Source: Ureibacillus galli
GTDB lineage: Bacteria; Bacillota; Bacilli; Bacillales_A; Planococcaceae
Direction: 5' to 3'
Assembly: GCF_014836845.1 (NCBI RefSeq)
Contig: NZ_JACSQA010000002.1
Coordinates: 1 to 64,000 of the forward strand
DNA length: 64,000 nt
The position numbers and the translations under genes are program-made. The notes beneath the pieces were generated by a model that saw nothing but the letters and a program-made list of their open reading frames with translations, ran no database searches and was not told the origin of the DNA. Shown here in pieces: positions 39,070-49,098 of this stretch; position 1 is the first letter of the stretch, and every line of letters starts with the position of its first letter.

Positions 39070-41298
39070 TTATACTGTTTGGAAAAGACTTGCTTGGCTA
39101 TTGGCTTTGTTAATGGCCGACTCCATTGCCGTGAACTGTCTCCAGTAACGCTCTTCAATGTTTTCTAACTTATCTAACCATCTCTTGATACTGCTATCTA
39201 CTTCATTCAAACGTTTTCCTAAAGTAAAAGTATCATTTGTTGAAGTTGACTTCCCTGCTTTTTTCTCAATATCTGTTGTAAACTCTTTTAATTCGTCACG
39301 CAATCGTTGGGCTATTCCACGCGAATCAACCGTTTTTCCATTTCCATCTTTTGTAACAGAACCAGTTTGTGTAAACATTGATGCCACTTGATCAGGATTT
39401 TTTTCGATCGCACTACGCAATTTATCTTCATCAATAACTAGTTTACCACCATCTGAATAGGTTGAAGATGTAGTAATACCTAATTCTGCTAAAGAGTCCA
39501 TTGTGGCATCACCTAAACCTGCGACAGAATTCATAAATGAATTACGCATACCATACAAACCGTTCGATAAAATGGAATCATTTTTTAGCAATCCACTTTT
39601 AGCTTTCTCTTCCCATTTCTTAATTTCATCTTCTGACATCTCTTTTTTCTGTTCGTCAGTTAATGGTTGATAATTTCGATCATAGCTTTCCTTTAATTTG
39701 CTATTAATTGTCGTTACAAGTCCGTTATACGTTTCAACAAACTTTTTGATTTTGTCTACCATATTATCAACGTCTGTTGAGGAAGTAAGTGTAACAGGAT
39801 TAATAGTTGTTGCATTACTTATTTCATTATTTAAGAATGCATTCAAATCAACTTCATTATTAGAAGAATCATAAGCTTTATTCGTATTAAAATCGTAAGT
39901 CATGCCATAGTTTTTCGATAAAGCATCGCTTAAAGTCGACTTTGCTGAATTTAAATTGTTCGTAGCTGTTTCAGCATTGACAACACTAGTTTCTAAATGT
40001 TTATTCGCATCAAAATAAGCTTTAACATCTGTAAAAGTTTGATCTGTTTCACCATTTAAATTATCTGCCAAACCTTTGAAAATAGAAGCCGAGGATGTTA
40101 ATGAGATTGATGCTTCTGTATTTTCAGTTGCTTCGGTTTCAGAAAGGAACATTGTTTTTAACTGCTTCACTTCAGATTCAGTAAATAAGTTTGTTTCACT
40201 ATCTGCAGAATATAAACCTTCTAATTCTGTTTTTAATACCGATGGATCATCAAAATTCAAAGAAGAAAGTTTCTTTAATTTTTCTGCTCCGTTATCCCCT
40301 AAATTCATTAAATAAGCATTTAATGTATCGTCTGTTTCAACTGAGTCAATGGCTGAACTAATGTTTGAACTTAAAGCTGATTTTTTCGCACTTACGTCAT
40401 TTTGTGCAGCATCTAATTCATTCATTGCATCATTGTACTCAGAAGAAGCAATTATGTAATTATTGTACATATTTTTCGTATATTGTGCTGTTGTGGATTG
40501 ATTATTAAAAGTCGAACTAAGCGTTACTGTATAACCATTAATCGTAAATGTATTAGAACTTCTTTCTGTGGCGATACCATTTATAGAAAAAATCGCATTT
40601 TGACCACCAGATGCTAAATCAAGGGAAGAGCTGCTATCAAAGCTGCCTGTCTGATCACCAAATCCGAGCTTATTGAATAAGGTAGCACCAGCTCCAGCTG
40701 ATACACTTACTTCAGCCCCATTTTCGATATCCCCCATATTTTTTGCAGTAATGGAAAGTTTACCGTTCTCGAAAAGAGCAGTCACACCAACATCGCTACT
40801 ATTAATTTTTTTCACTAAAGAATCAATTGTTTCATTTTCTTCAATTGTAAATTCTTTTGAACTTAATTTCCCACTACTATTAATAGCGTTTAAAGTGAAT
40901 TTGGAACCAGTTGGTAAACCTGTTAAATCAGTAACTTTACTTTTGCCTGTCGCTACAATAGTAGAGCCTACGCCTTGTGCTGATTTGGCTAATTGACTTA
41001 CTCCATCAATGGAAATTGTACCTGAAGCAGAAGAAGTAGCAGTTGCAGTTACATAGGATGAATTTGAAGATGTTACGGTCTTTTTGTAAAAATTACTTGA
41101 TAAACGATAGTTATCGAATAAGAAATCATCAAAAGCACTTAAAGCTGTATTGATTTCCCGATAGGCATCTCGTTGCCATTCGTATTTTTGCTGTTGTTGA
41201 TAAAGTTTGTTTAAGGGAGCTTTTTCTGCTGACATCAATTTTTCAACAAGAGCATCAATGTCCATACCAGAAGCTAATCCACCTACACGTGTTACCAT
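39070..41298 (-). CDS. fliD: FliD, flagellar filament cap protein
   Basis: A 742-residue FliD. The N-terminal D0 segment TRVGGLASGMDIDALVEKLM and the C-terminal FliD_C domain (about 490-742, with IKKFVETYNGLVTTINS and the final coiled coil) are conserved. The middle (about 110-480) is Ser/Thr/Asp-rich and much longer than in B. subtilis, whose FliD has about 500 residues. The extra part probably forms surface domains D2-D3. ATG 41298 has GGAGG before it. FliD caps the growing filament and lets flagellin fold there. Confidence 0.93.
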   Translation of the reverse strand: MVTRVGGLASGMDIDALVEKLMSAEKAPLNKLYQQQQKYEWQRDAYREINTALSAFDDFLFDNYRLSSNFYKKTVTSSNSSYVTATATSSASGTISIDGVSQLAKSAQGVGSTIVATGKSKVTDLTGLPTGSKFTLNAINSSGKLSSKEFTIEENETIDSLVKKINSSDVGVTALFENGKLSITAKNMGDIENGAEVSVSAGAGATLFNKLGFGDQTGSFDSSSSLDLASGGQNAIFSINGIATERSSNTFTINGYTVTLSSTFNNQSTTAQYTKNMYNNYIIASSEYNDAMNELDAAQNDVSAKKSALSSNISSAIDSVETDDTLNAYLMNLGDNGAEKLKKLSSLNFDDPSVLKTELEGLYSADSETNLFTESEVKQLKTMFLSETEATENTEASISLTSSASIFKGLADNLNGETDQTFTDVKAYFDANKHLETSVVNAETATNNLNSAKSTLSDALSKNYGMTYDFNTNKAYDSSNNEVDLNAFLNNEISNATTINPVTLTSSTDVDNMVDKIKKFVETYNGLVTTINSKLKESYDRNYQPLTDEQKKEMSEDEIKKWEEKAKSGLLKNDSILSNGLYGMRNSFMNSVAGLGDATMDSLAELGITTSSTYSDGGKLVIDEDKLRSAIEKNPDQVASMFTQTGSVTKDGNGKTVDSRGIAQRLRDELKEFTTDIEKKAGKSTSTNDTFTLGKRLNEVDSSIKRWLDKLENIEERYWRQFTAMESAINKANSQASLFQTV

Positions 41299-41317
41299 TT
41301 TTATGACCTCCAATTAA

Positions 41318-41692
41318 TTATATTTTTTCGTCTACAATCATTCCGACTAACTTTTGCATTTCATAAAATGCATCAAGCAGTTTTTTCGGAGGAATTTCTT
41401 TTACTACTTCTTCTGTATCTGTATTTACCACTTGAACGAAATAACGTTCTAACCCTTCATGGTAAACAAACTTTGCCGAGTTATGATTAATTTCCAAAAA
41501 CTCATTTAATGAATCGACTGCTTGTTTTATTTTCCCTTCTGTTACTTCACTATTTTCGAAAGTTGCACTTTGTTGGTCTATCATAGCTGTCGTATCTAAG
41601 CTTCCTTGCTTCTCTACTTGTTCTACCGGTGCACTTTGAATCGCCTTCATTGCTGTTGTACTTTCTACAGCCTGTTGTGACGAAATACGCAT
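41318..41692 (-). CDS. flaG: FlaG, flagellar filament protein
   Basis: A 124-residue protein of the FlaG family (B. subtilis YvyC). The conserved C-terminal half reads LNEFLEINHNSAKFVYHEGLERYFVQV, then VVKEIPPKKLLDAFYEMQKLVGMIVDE. The N-terminal half is variable. In other species FlaG affects filament length; the mechanism is unclear. It is first in flaG-fliD-fliT-fliS, has GGAGG before ATG 41692, and lies behind a GCCGATAT SigD element. Confidence 0.88.
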   Translation of the reverse strand: MRISSQQAVESTTAMKAIQSAPVEQVEKQGSLDTTAMIDQQSATFENSEVTEGKIKQAVDSLNEFLEINHNSAKFVYHEGLERYFVQVVNTDTEEVVKEIPPKKLLDAFYEMQKLVGMIVDEKI

Positions 41693-41759
41693 GTTCTTAT
41701 CCTCCTTGATTTTGTCCGAGCGTATAATGGTTTAGTTAGACAATATTTGTATGTATTTT

Positions 41760-41785
41760 ATATCGGCAATCAAAAATGATATTTC
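41760..41785 (-). promoter_or_regulatory. SigD promoter of flaG-fliDTS
   Basis: Minus strand: GAAA, 14 bases, GCCGATAT. The -10 element is a perfect SigD match, about 70 bases before flaG. Confidence 0.7.
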
Positions 41786-41812
41786 ATATAAAAATAGAAA
41801 ATCTAGTTAAAT

Positions 41813-41846
41813 AAAAAACTAAGCACTTAAAGATGCTTAGTTTTTT
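41813..41846 (-). terminator. Terminator of the pse operon
   Basis: Perfect 13-bp stem (41813-41825 with 41834-41846), with A and T runs at the base. It follows the pseI stop and precedes the flaG promoter. Confidence 0.85.
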
Positions 41847-41854
41847 ACCCATAT

Positions 41855-42910
41855 TTATAATAAATCACTAAAAGTTAAAGGAGTACCTGCCTTTATTTTC
41901 TTTTTAGAGATTTTGCCAATTATACTATCCCAATATTTAGGTTCTAATCCATAACCCGGTCTAACAACTTTAATATTTTCTTTTGAGAAACTCTCACCTT
42001 GTTCAATATCTTTACATACATAAATAGAACGTCTAAATTTTAAAGATGCTTTTTCTTTTTCAGTTGGTCCATAAGTGACTTTTCCTAATGCCTGCCACGC
42101 TCTTTCTGTTTCTTCAACTAGTGCTTTCATTTCTGAAGGTTCCATCGAAAATGCAGAGTCAACTCCACCATCAGCACGTGATAAAGTAAAGTGTTTTTCT
42201 ATTACTGTAGCACCCAATGCAACACTGGCAACTGCCACTCCGATGCCCATTGTATGATCCGATAAACCTATTTGGACATCTTCAAATAATTGCTGCATAT
42301 GGGGAATAGTTAAAATATTTGTATTCTCTGGTGTTGCCGGATATGTACTTGTACATTTTAATAATACTAAATCTTTACAACCTGCCCCTATTGCTATTTT
42401 CACTAGCTCATCTAATTCAGCTAATGTTGCCATTCCTGTGGAGATAATCATTGGCTTTCCAGTTGATGCAACTTTTTTTATTAAAGGTAAATCCGTATTT
42501 TCAAAAGAAGCAATTTTATATAATGGAACATCTAGTTCTTCTAAAAAATCAACAGCAGTTTCATCAAACGGAGTGCTAAAAGCAATCATACCTAATTCTT
42601 TAGCTCGGTCAAATATCGGCTTATGCCATTCCCATGGTGTATATGCTTGTTGATATAGTTGGTATAAATTTTGACCATCCCATAAACTGTCGTTATCATC
42701 AATTTTAAAATCGGGATTTTCTATATTCAACGTCATCGTATCAGCGGTATACGTTTGAATTTTAAGAGCATGAGCACCTGCTTCAGCAGCAGCTTCTACA
42801 ATCTCTAACGCTCTTTTAAGAGATTGATTATGATTCCCTGACATTTCAGCTATAATAAAGGGTTTAGATAGAGGACCAATCTCGTGTTGCTTTAATTTTA
42901 TTTGTGCCAT
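41855..42910 (-). CDS. pseI: PseI, pseudaminic acid synthase
   Basis: A 351-residue NeuB-family enzyme. It condenses the PseG product (a 2,4-diacetamido-2,4,6-trideoxy-altrose) with phosphoenolpyruvate to give pseudaminic acid. Seen in the sequence are the N-terminal FIIAEMSGNHNQSLKRA, EKHFTLSR with a metal-binding histidine, and a C-terminal SAF (antifreeze-like) domain (about 290-351). The ENPDFKI and DSLWDGQNLYQLY stretches fit PseI rather than sialic acid synthase. It is the last gene of the pse operon. Confidence 0.93.
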   Translation of the reverse strand: MAQIKLKQHEIGPLSKPFIIAEMSGNHNQSLKRALEIVEAAAEAGAHALKIQTYTADTMTLNIENPDFKIDDNDSLWDGQNLYQLYQQAYTPWEWHKPIFDRAKELGMIAFSTPFDETAVDFLEELDVPLYKIASFENTDLPLIKKVASTGKPMIISTGMATLAELDELVKIAIGAGCKDLVLLKCTSTYPATPENTNILTIPHMQQLFEDVQIGLSDHTMGIGVAVASVALGATVIEKHFTLSRADGGVDSAFSMEPSEMKALVEETERAWQALGKVTYGPTEKEKASLKFRRSIYVCKDIEQGESFSKENIKVVRPGYGLEPKYWDSIIGKISKKKIKAGTPLTFSDLL

Positions 42911-42911
42911 T

Positions 42912-43457
42912 TTAATAAATCTCCTCCAGTTCGTTTTTAATTTTTTCTTTATTCAGTAGCCATTCACTATAGAAAATACTATATAGATAGACATCTTCAT
43001 ACTGATCGCTTTTTAAAAGGTGTTTTCTCAATACACCGTCTAATTGAAAGCCTAATTTTTCATGGAAATTTCTACTGATAATATTAGATTCTAAAACTTC
43101 CGCCCATACCTTTCTAATTTTTAAAGTAGAAAAAATATAATTTAACGATGTGTAACCAAGCAAAAGTCCAGTACCCTTGTTAGAGTTTTTTTCTCCAATG
43201 TAAAAACCCCACTCACAAGTATTTGATTCAACATCCATATTCGTAATATTTAATACTCCATAATCTCTATTGTCCACACTAAAAATTTTACAAATTTTAT
43301 TGGGATTCTTTTGAAGTTGATTGTACCAAGTAATGTGTTGTTCATAACTTATTAAAGTGTCATTAAACATAACATTTCGAATAAAGTCTTGGTTGCGCCA
43401 AAATAGGACTTTTTCTAAATCTTCCCACTGGATGTCTCTTAAATTACCTTTTTTCAT
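42912..43457 (-). CDS. pseH: PseH, UDP-sugar N-acetyltransferase
   Basis: A 181-residue GNAT acetyltransferase. It begins IQWEDLEKVLFWRNQDFIRNVMF, the PseH start motif, and has YIGEKNSNKGTGLLLGY as the acetyl-CoA loop. PseH acetylates the 4-amino group of the PseC product. It lies between pseG and pseI, with a gap of 1 base to pseI. Order and size match other Pse operons. Confidence 0.88.
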   Translation of the reverse strand: MKKGNLRDIQWEDLEKVLFWRNQDFIRNVMFNDTLISYEQHITWYNQLQKNPNKICKIFSVDNRDYGVLNITNMDVESNTCEWGFYIGEKNSNKGTGLLLGYTSLNYIFSTLKIRKVWAEVLESNIISRNFHEKLGFQLDGVLRKHLLKSDQYEDVYLYSIFYSEWLLNKEKIKNELEEIY

Positions 43458-43470
43458 GAAGGTCCCACCC

Positions 43471-44490
43471 CTAATTAAACAATTGAGTACAATTAGATTT
43501 TATTTTATTTAAAAAAGATCCATCCATTATTACCTTTTGGAAGGCTTTGGTAATAACCGATTCATCTACTTCCTTAGATAAACCTAAATAATATATAATC
43601 CCCTTTTCTTTTAATGCATTTGCTACTTCTACTTGGTTTTCCGCAACAGATATAACGATTGAAGGTAAATTTAAATAAGCTCTCTCCCATGTCGTTACAC
43701 CTCCAGCACCGAAGGCTAAATCAGCTTTTGCCATTAATTCAGCAACATTATTAATTTGGTAATGATATGTAAAATTCTCATACTCGTCACATAATCGCTT
43801 TATAGTCTCTTTATTTGGGTTAGAAGTCCCTACAATGACATCTGCCTTTATTTCGTATTTATTTATTAAGGGAGCAATTGCTCGAACGACTTTTTCTGTT
43901 TCATTTGTTGGATCACTACCTCCAAAAAATATAAAAAGACGTTCAATTCTCCCGTTAAATGTTTTCAATTGTTTACGTGCGATTAGGAATTCGTCCCTTA
44001 GTAGTGCATATTTGGGACCGAGAAGAAGTTTTGTTCCTTCAGAAACTAATCCGTTATAACGGGTTGACATATTCAAATAAAAATTTTGATCTAATAATAT
44101 ATCACAGTTATGTGGTCGATTGGCTAAGTCGTCGATCACGAAAATTTCCTTAGTAAAATTTCTCATTTTACTTTCCCATTTTTCATCTATAGAATAATGA
44201 TCGACAATCAATTTATCTACTTTAAATGGTTTAATAATTTCAATTGTCTGTTCTGCATCAATCTCCCAATTCACTTCCGTATAGCTCCATAAAGATTCTT
44301 CAATGAATGGTAATTCAAAAACACGGAATCCATTTTCCCTAATAAAATTGATGGAATCGCCTTCTGCTTTCCGACTTATAAATGACACTTGATTACCAGA
44401 ACATCTTTCTTTATTAGCAAGAGTTAAACATCTCATGACATGTCCAGTACCTATTTCAAATGAAGAGTCTGTCCTTATGAATATTTCCAT
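43471..44490 (-). CDS. pseG: PseG, UDP-sugar hydrolase of the pseudaminic pathway
   Basis: A 339-residue glycosyltransferase-B fold hydrolase. The N-terminus EIFIRTDSSFEIGTGHVMRCLTLA contains the catalytic histidine (GHVMRC). The C-terminal domain has LFIFFGGSDPTNETEK and LAFGAGGVTTWERAYL. It removes UDP from the acetylated PseH product. A neighbouring pseH begins 13 bases after its stop. All steps around it in the pathway are encoded next to it. Confidence 0.92.
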   Translation of the reverse strand: MEIFIRTDSSFEIGTGHVMRCLTLANKERCSGNQVSFISRKAEGDSINFIRENGFRVFELPFIEESLWSYTEVNWEIDAEQTIEIIKPFKVDKLIVDHYSIDEKWESKMRNFTKEIFVIDDLANRPHNCDILLDQNFYLNMSTRYNGLVSEGTKLLLGPKYALLRDEFLIARKQLKTFNGRIERLFIFFGGSDPTNETEKVVRAIAPLINKYEIKADVIVGTSNPNKETIKRLCDEYENFTYHYQINNVAELMAKADLAFGAGGVTTWERAYLNLPSIVISVAENQVEVANALKEKGIIYYLGLSKEVDESVITKAFQKVIMDGSFLNKIKSNCTQLFN

Positions 44491-44498
44491 GATATCAC

Positions 44499-45224
44499 CT
44501 ATATTTTTTTTTGCTCAATATGCTCATTAATTTTATACCAATTTGGATTTTGCTCCATTAAGCTAATCGCTTCATTCATAGTAAAATGAGGATTTTCCTT
44601 ATAAAGTTTTTCAATAATTAACTTTATTAACTCAAAATCTTCTACTGTATCAACTGTCCAACGATACTTACAAAAATTCAATTCATTTTTAACCGAGCCA
44701 ATTTTAAACTTTTGTGGATTGGAATAAAAATAAGCTGTTACATGTTCACGATCCCGATTTAAAAAAGATTCAAGGTGAGCTTTTTCCAGTGCTTTAAACG
44801 AAAATACCTCTGTATCCATGCCTCTCGGATAAGTTCGATCTATTGTATTTGACACATAATCATATTCATGCTCGACGAAATACTTAATTGTACGATCAAC
44901 AACTTTAGGGTCAATAATTGGACAATCAGATGTAATACGTACAATAATATCAGCCTTAAATTCAAGAGCAGCTTCATAGTATCGCGCTAGTACATCCGAT
45001 TCAGAACCTCTATAAACCGGAATTTTTTTATCGTTGCAAAATTTTTCAATGATATAATCTTGTTTTTTAATAGTAGTTGCAATGACTATTTGGTTAATAT
45101 ATTCGGATGTGTTTAGCCGTTCTAACTGATAAGATAATAATGGTCGGTTATTAACCTCTTTTAAAATTTTTCCAGGTAATCTTGTAGAACCCATTCGAGC
45201 TTGAATTATAGCAACAATTTTCAT
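44499..45224 (-). CDS. pseF: PseF, pseudaminic acid cytidylyltransferase (SpsF-type)
   Basis: A 241-residue nucleotidyltransferase. It starts MKIVAIIQARMGSTRLPGKIL, the nucleotide-binding loop of the SpsF/CTP-transferase group, followed by SDCPIIDPKVVD and the region VSNTIDRTYPRGMDTEVF. In this position it should activate pseudaminic acid with CTP. Many PseF proteins belong to the NeuA type instead, so the function rests on the operon as well as the sequence. It overlaps the end of pseC by four bases. Confidence 0.8.
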   Translation of the reverse strand: MKIVAIIQARMGSTRLPGKILKEVNNRPLLSYQLERLNTSEYINQIVIATTIKKQDYIIEKFCNDKKIPVYRGSESDVLARYYEAALEFKADIIVRITSDCPIIDPKVVDRTIKYFVEHEYDYVSNTIDRTYPRGMDTEVFSFKALEKAHLESFLNRDREHVTAYFYSNPQKFKIGSVKNELNFCKYRWTVDTVEDFELIKLIIEKLYKENPHFTMNEAISLMEQNPNWYKINEHIEQKKI

Positions 45225-46378
45225 TTTTTCACCTGCGTAATAACTGTTTTAACTGCCTCAATAACATCGAATATATCCTCATTTGTCATCTTAGGAAATA
45301 ATGGTAAAGTAATAATTTCCTCGTATAAAGCCTCCGCTTTTGGTAAACTTCCCTTTTTATACCCTAACTGTTGATAGTACATAAGAGTATGAACAGGAAT
45401 ATAATGAACATTTACACCAATATTAAGGTCAATTAATTTTTCAAAAATTTCTTTTCTATTATTAGTAAGGTTATTTAAATTCAATTTGAGTATATATAAG
45501 TGCCAACTTGAATCACTATCCGGACTTTGATAGGGCATAACAATTTCCGGTATTTCTGCAAAAGCTTCGTTATATTTCTTCACTATTTCTTTTCTTCGTT
45601 CAATAAATTTATCTAGCTTTTTCATTTGACTCACACCAAGAGCTGCTTGGATATCCGTCATACGATAGTTGAAGCCTAAAAATTGCATATCATAATACCA
45701 AGGACCATGATTCTCTTCTAATAACTCTTTATCCCGTGTAATTCCATGGGACCTAAACTGGACTAGTTTTTGATAATAATTTTCATTGTTTGTTGTAATA
45801 ATTCCACCTTCTCCAGTGGTAACATGTTTTACTGGGTGAAAGCTAAACATTGTCATATCAGAAAGCGCCCCTACTTTTTTTCCTTTATAAGAAGCTCCTA
45901 GCGCATGTGCTGCATCTTCAATAACAATTAAATCATGTTTTTCAGCGATGGAATGTATCGCATCTAAATTTACCGGCTGACCAGTAAAGTGAACTGGAAT
46001 AATTGCCTTCGTTTTATCAGTTATCTTTTTTTCAATTTCTTTATGGTCAATATTATAAGTTTCCTCATCTATATCAGCGAATACAACTGTACCTCCTACA
46101 TATCTAATACAATTTGCACTGGCAGCAAATGTAATCGGTGTAGTTATTACTTCATCTCCTACAGTAATGCCCGCTGCAAAACAGGCTCCGTGTAAAGCAG
46201 CTGTACCATTACTAAAGGCTACAGCGTATTTTGAACCAACATAGTTAGCAACTGTTTTTTCAAATTCTTTTATGGACGGACCAGTTGTTAAATAATCCCC
46301 TTTTAGTACTTTTATTACTGTTTCAATATCTTCTTCATCTAAATACTGCTTTCCATATGGTAAATATGTATCCCTCAT
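45221..46378 (-). CDS. pseC: PseC, UDP-sugar aminotransferase
   Basis: A 385-residue DegT/DnrJ/EryC1 aminotransferase with pyridoxal phosphate. It starts LPYGKQYLDEEDIETVIKVLKGDYLTTGP, has VIEDAAHALGASYKGKKVG, and the active lysine in SFHPVKHVTTGEGG. It adds the 4-amino group to the PseB product. Its stop overlaps the pseF start; its start follows pseB by 36 bases. Size and motifs fit PseC. Confidence 0.92.
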   Translation of the reverse strand: MRDTYLPYGKQYLDEEDIETVIKVLKGDYLTTGPSIKEFEKTVANYVGSKYAVAFSNGTAALHGACFAAGITVGDEVITTPITFAASANCIRYVGGTVVFADIDEETYNIDHKEIEKKITDKTKAIIPVHFTGQPVNLDAIHSIAEKHDLIVIEDAAHALGASYKGKKVGALSDMTMFSFHPVKHVTTGEGGIITTNNENYYQKLVQFRSHGITRDKELLEENHGPWYYDMQFLGFNYRMTDIQAALGVSQMKKLDKFIERRKEIVKKYNEAFAEIPEIVMPYQSPDSDSSWHLYILKLNLNNLTNNRKEIFEKLIDLNIGVNVHYIPVHTLMYYQQLGYKKGSLPKAEALYEEIITLPLFPKMTNEDIFDVIEAVKTVITQVKK

Positions 46379-46414
46379 ATCTATTGCTCCTTAAAGAAAA
46401 AATGCAGTCATTGA

Positions 46415-47413
<999 letters not shown>

Positions 47414-47471
47414 TCATTTTTTATCGAAATATATATTATTATTATCGGTAAATACAATAAAAAATAAAGAA

Positions 47472-47493
47472 AAACCTATGATGACATAGGTTT
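47472..47493 (-). terminator. Terminator of the maf operon
   Basis: Perfect 9-bp stem (47472-47480 with 47485-47493) and ATGA loop, followed by TTTCTTTATTTTTT on the minus strand. Confidence 0.75.
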
Positions 47494-47528
47494 GAAATAT
47501 TTTCCTTTTATCATTTTTACTTTGTTTT

Positions 47529-48746
47529 TTATGAATGAACAATTTTATAAAACTTGTCTTGATCAATGTACTCTACGTTATGAATTTTAGCCCCATTCAA
47601 TGCAGTATTAAAAACCTTTAAATTATTCGAATCCTTCATTTTCGAATTAAACCACATGAGATATGAATGTAAATTCGGTGTTGTATATATTTCTTCCCCA
47701 TTATTTGAAATTACTTTTAATAATTTCTCATTTTCATATACAATTCTACCAGATGTTGAAAACTTGGCATGGGTTTGGTTCTCTTTAAATCCTAAATCTT
47801 GGCCAAAGAGAATAATTGTATTAAATCCTAATATTTTTAATGTACTGAATCCCGTCGTTGCCACAGACCCCCCTGTATCAACTAATGGAATATTATATTG
47901 CTGTGCAATGTTTTCTGCCTTTTTATAACCAGATTGAAATAAAATATATTTCTTATGTAGATAGTTTGAAGTTGCTACATAATTTGCTGTGCTTAAGTAA
48001 AATAATGGGCCATCAAAGTTAGTTCCTTCTAATTGTTGAATAATATTTACTTTTGGATCAGATATAATCACAGCATCCGGTATTATATTTTCCTTCAACA
48101 AAACCTTTAAAGCTGATCCTACACAAAGAATGAAAAGTTGTTTTCGAACATCTTTTAACCAACCTTTTGTTTCATTTAGTGAAGGCCCACTAGAAACTAA
48201 ACAAGCTATTTTATTCACTTGCTTCGTTTCAGAAATATAATGATTTAAATTTTTATCATTTAATAATAAATTGTTTGAAAAATTATTTTCCAATAATTCC
48301 TTTTGACTATTGTAACTTTCTTGTTTAATTTTAATATCCGCTAAAAAATAGTATAGAGGGTTATTTTTATCTAAAACTTGTAACCATGCATTAGGAATAA
48401 TAATTTGATAGTTTTTATTAATTTCTATATATTTTGGATCATAAACAATATCAACATTCGAAAGATTTAATAGATCATTGGAAATAGTAGAATGCATAAA
48501 AATCTCTTGTTCTCGTTTATCAACACATAGTACATAGATTTTTTTCTTTCCTACTTTCTTTACAATCGAGTTTAAATGGTATCCTAAACCTAAACCTAAT
48601 AATAAATAACCTTCCGCCTCAATATCTAGTTCTTTGTCGATAAAGGAATTAACGTGATCAATCGGTTTATACTTACTATAAATATGAATTCCATTAATCG
48701 AAAGGGTTTGATGACCATCTCTAGCTATACTTACTTCAAACTTCAT
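47529..48746 (-). CDS. Maf-type (DUF115) flagellin glycosyltransferase, copy 1
   Basis: A 405-residue motility accessory factor. The MptE-like DUF115 core lies at about 155-340: VSSGPSLNETKGWL, then ADAV-type IIPDAVIISDPK, VDTGGSVATTGFSTLKILG and LFGQDLGFKENQTHAKF. The N-terminal part repeats the pattern seen in copy 2 (SINGIHIYSKYKPI), so both came from one ancestor. Maf proteins transfer nonulosonic acids to flagellin in the cytoplasm. It overlaps the small upstream gene by four bases and ends at a terminator. Confidence 0.88.
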   Translation of the reverse strand: MKFEVSIARDGHQTLSINGIHIYSKYKPIDHVNSFIDKELDIEAEGYLLLGLGLGYHLNSIVKKVGKKKIYVLCVDKREQEIFMHSTISNDLLNLSNVDIVYDPKYIEINKNYQIIIPNAWLQVLDKNNPLYYFLADIKIKQESYNSQKELLENNFSNNLLLNDKNLNHYISETKQVNKIACLVSSGPSLNETKGWLKDVRKQLFILCVGSALKVLLKENIIPDAVIISDPKVNIIQQLEGTNFDGPLFYLSTANYVATSNYLHKKYILFQSGYKKAENIAQQYNIPLVDTGGSVATTGFSTLKILGFNTIILFGQDLGFKENQTHAKFSTSGRIVYENEKLLKVISNNGEEIYTTPNLHSYLMWFNSKMKDSNNLKVFNTALNGAKIHNVEYIDQDKFYKIVHS

Positions 48747-49087
48747 TGTTCAATCACAATTCTATTACATTGTTCAAAAAATTCAGCAATCTCATATTCA
48801 AATAAATCAGCAACTAAGTGAAAATCTTGAATTTCTAATGCATTGTTTATTTCAGTTAAAAATTCATGGATTTTATCTATATTCGATGTAACATTTACTT
48901 CATTTTTCTTTAATAACTCCGCCGCTTCAGTTAACCATATGACACCTTCTGAGAAATCTTTTACATTTAATAATGCAGCTTGTATTTGATCATCTCGGAA
49001 TTTATTTGCAATGGCTATACAACCGCTTGGTAATTTGTTCAAATAACCATTATAACTTTCAATCACTTCTAGTACTACGTTTTGCAA
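48743..49087 (-). CDS. Small unknown protein between the two maf genes
   Basis: A 114-residue, acidic and mostly helical protein that I cannot assign. It has VVLEVIESYNGYLNKLPSGC, ALLNVKDFSEGVIWLTEAAELL and a C-terminal VADLFEYEIAEFFEQC. No signal, no membrane segment. It lies between maf copies with a gap of about 12 bases on one side and a 4-base ATGA overlap on the other, so its translation is tied to theirs. I prefer TTG 49087, with AGGAG 8 bases before it; a GTG at 49096 sits too close. A role as Maf cofactor or specificity subunit is inference. Confidence 0.7.
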   Translation of the reverse strand: MQNVVLEVIESYNGYLNKLPSGCIAIANKFRDDQIQAALLNVKDFSEGVIWLTEAAELLKKNEVNVTSNIDKIHEFLTEINNALEIQDFHLVADLFEYEIAEFFEQCNRIVIEQ

Positions 49088-49098
49088 CTTCCCCACTC

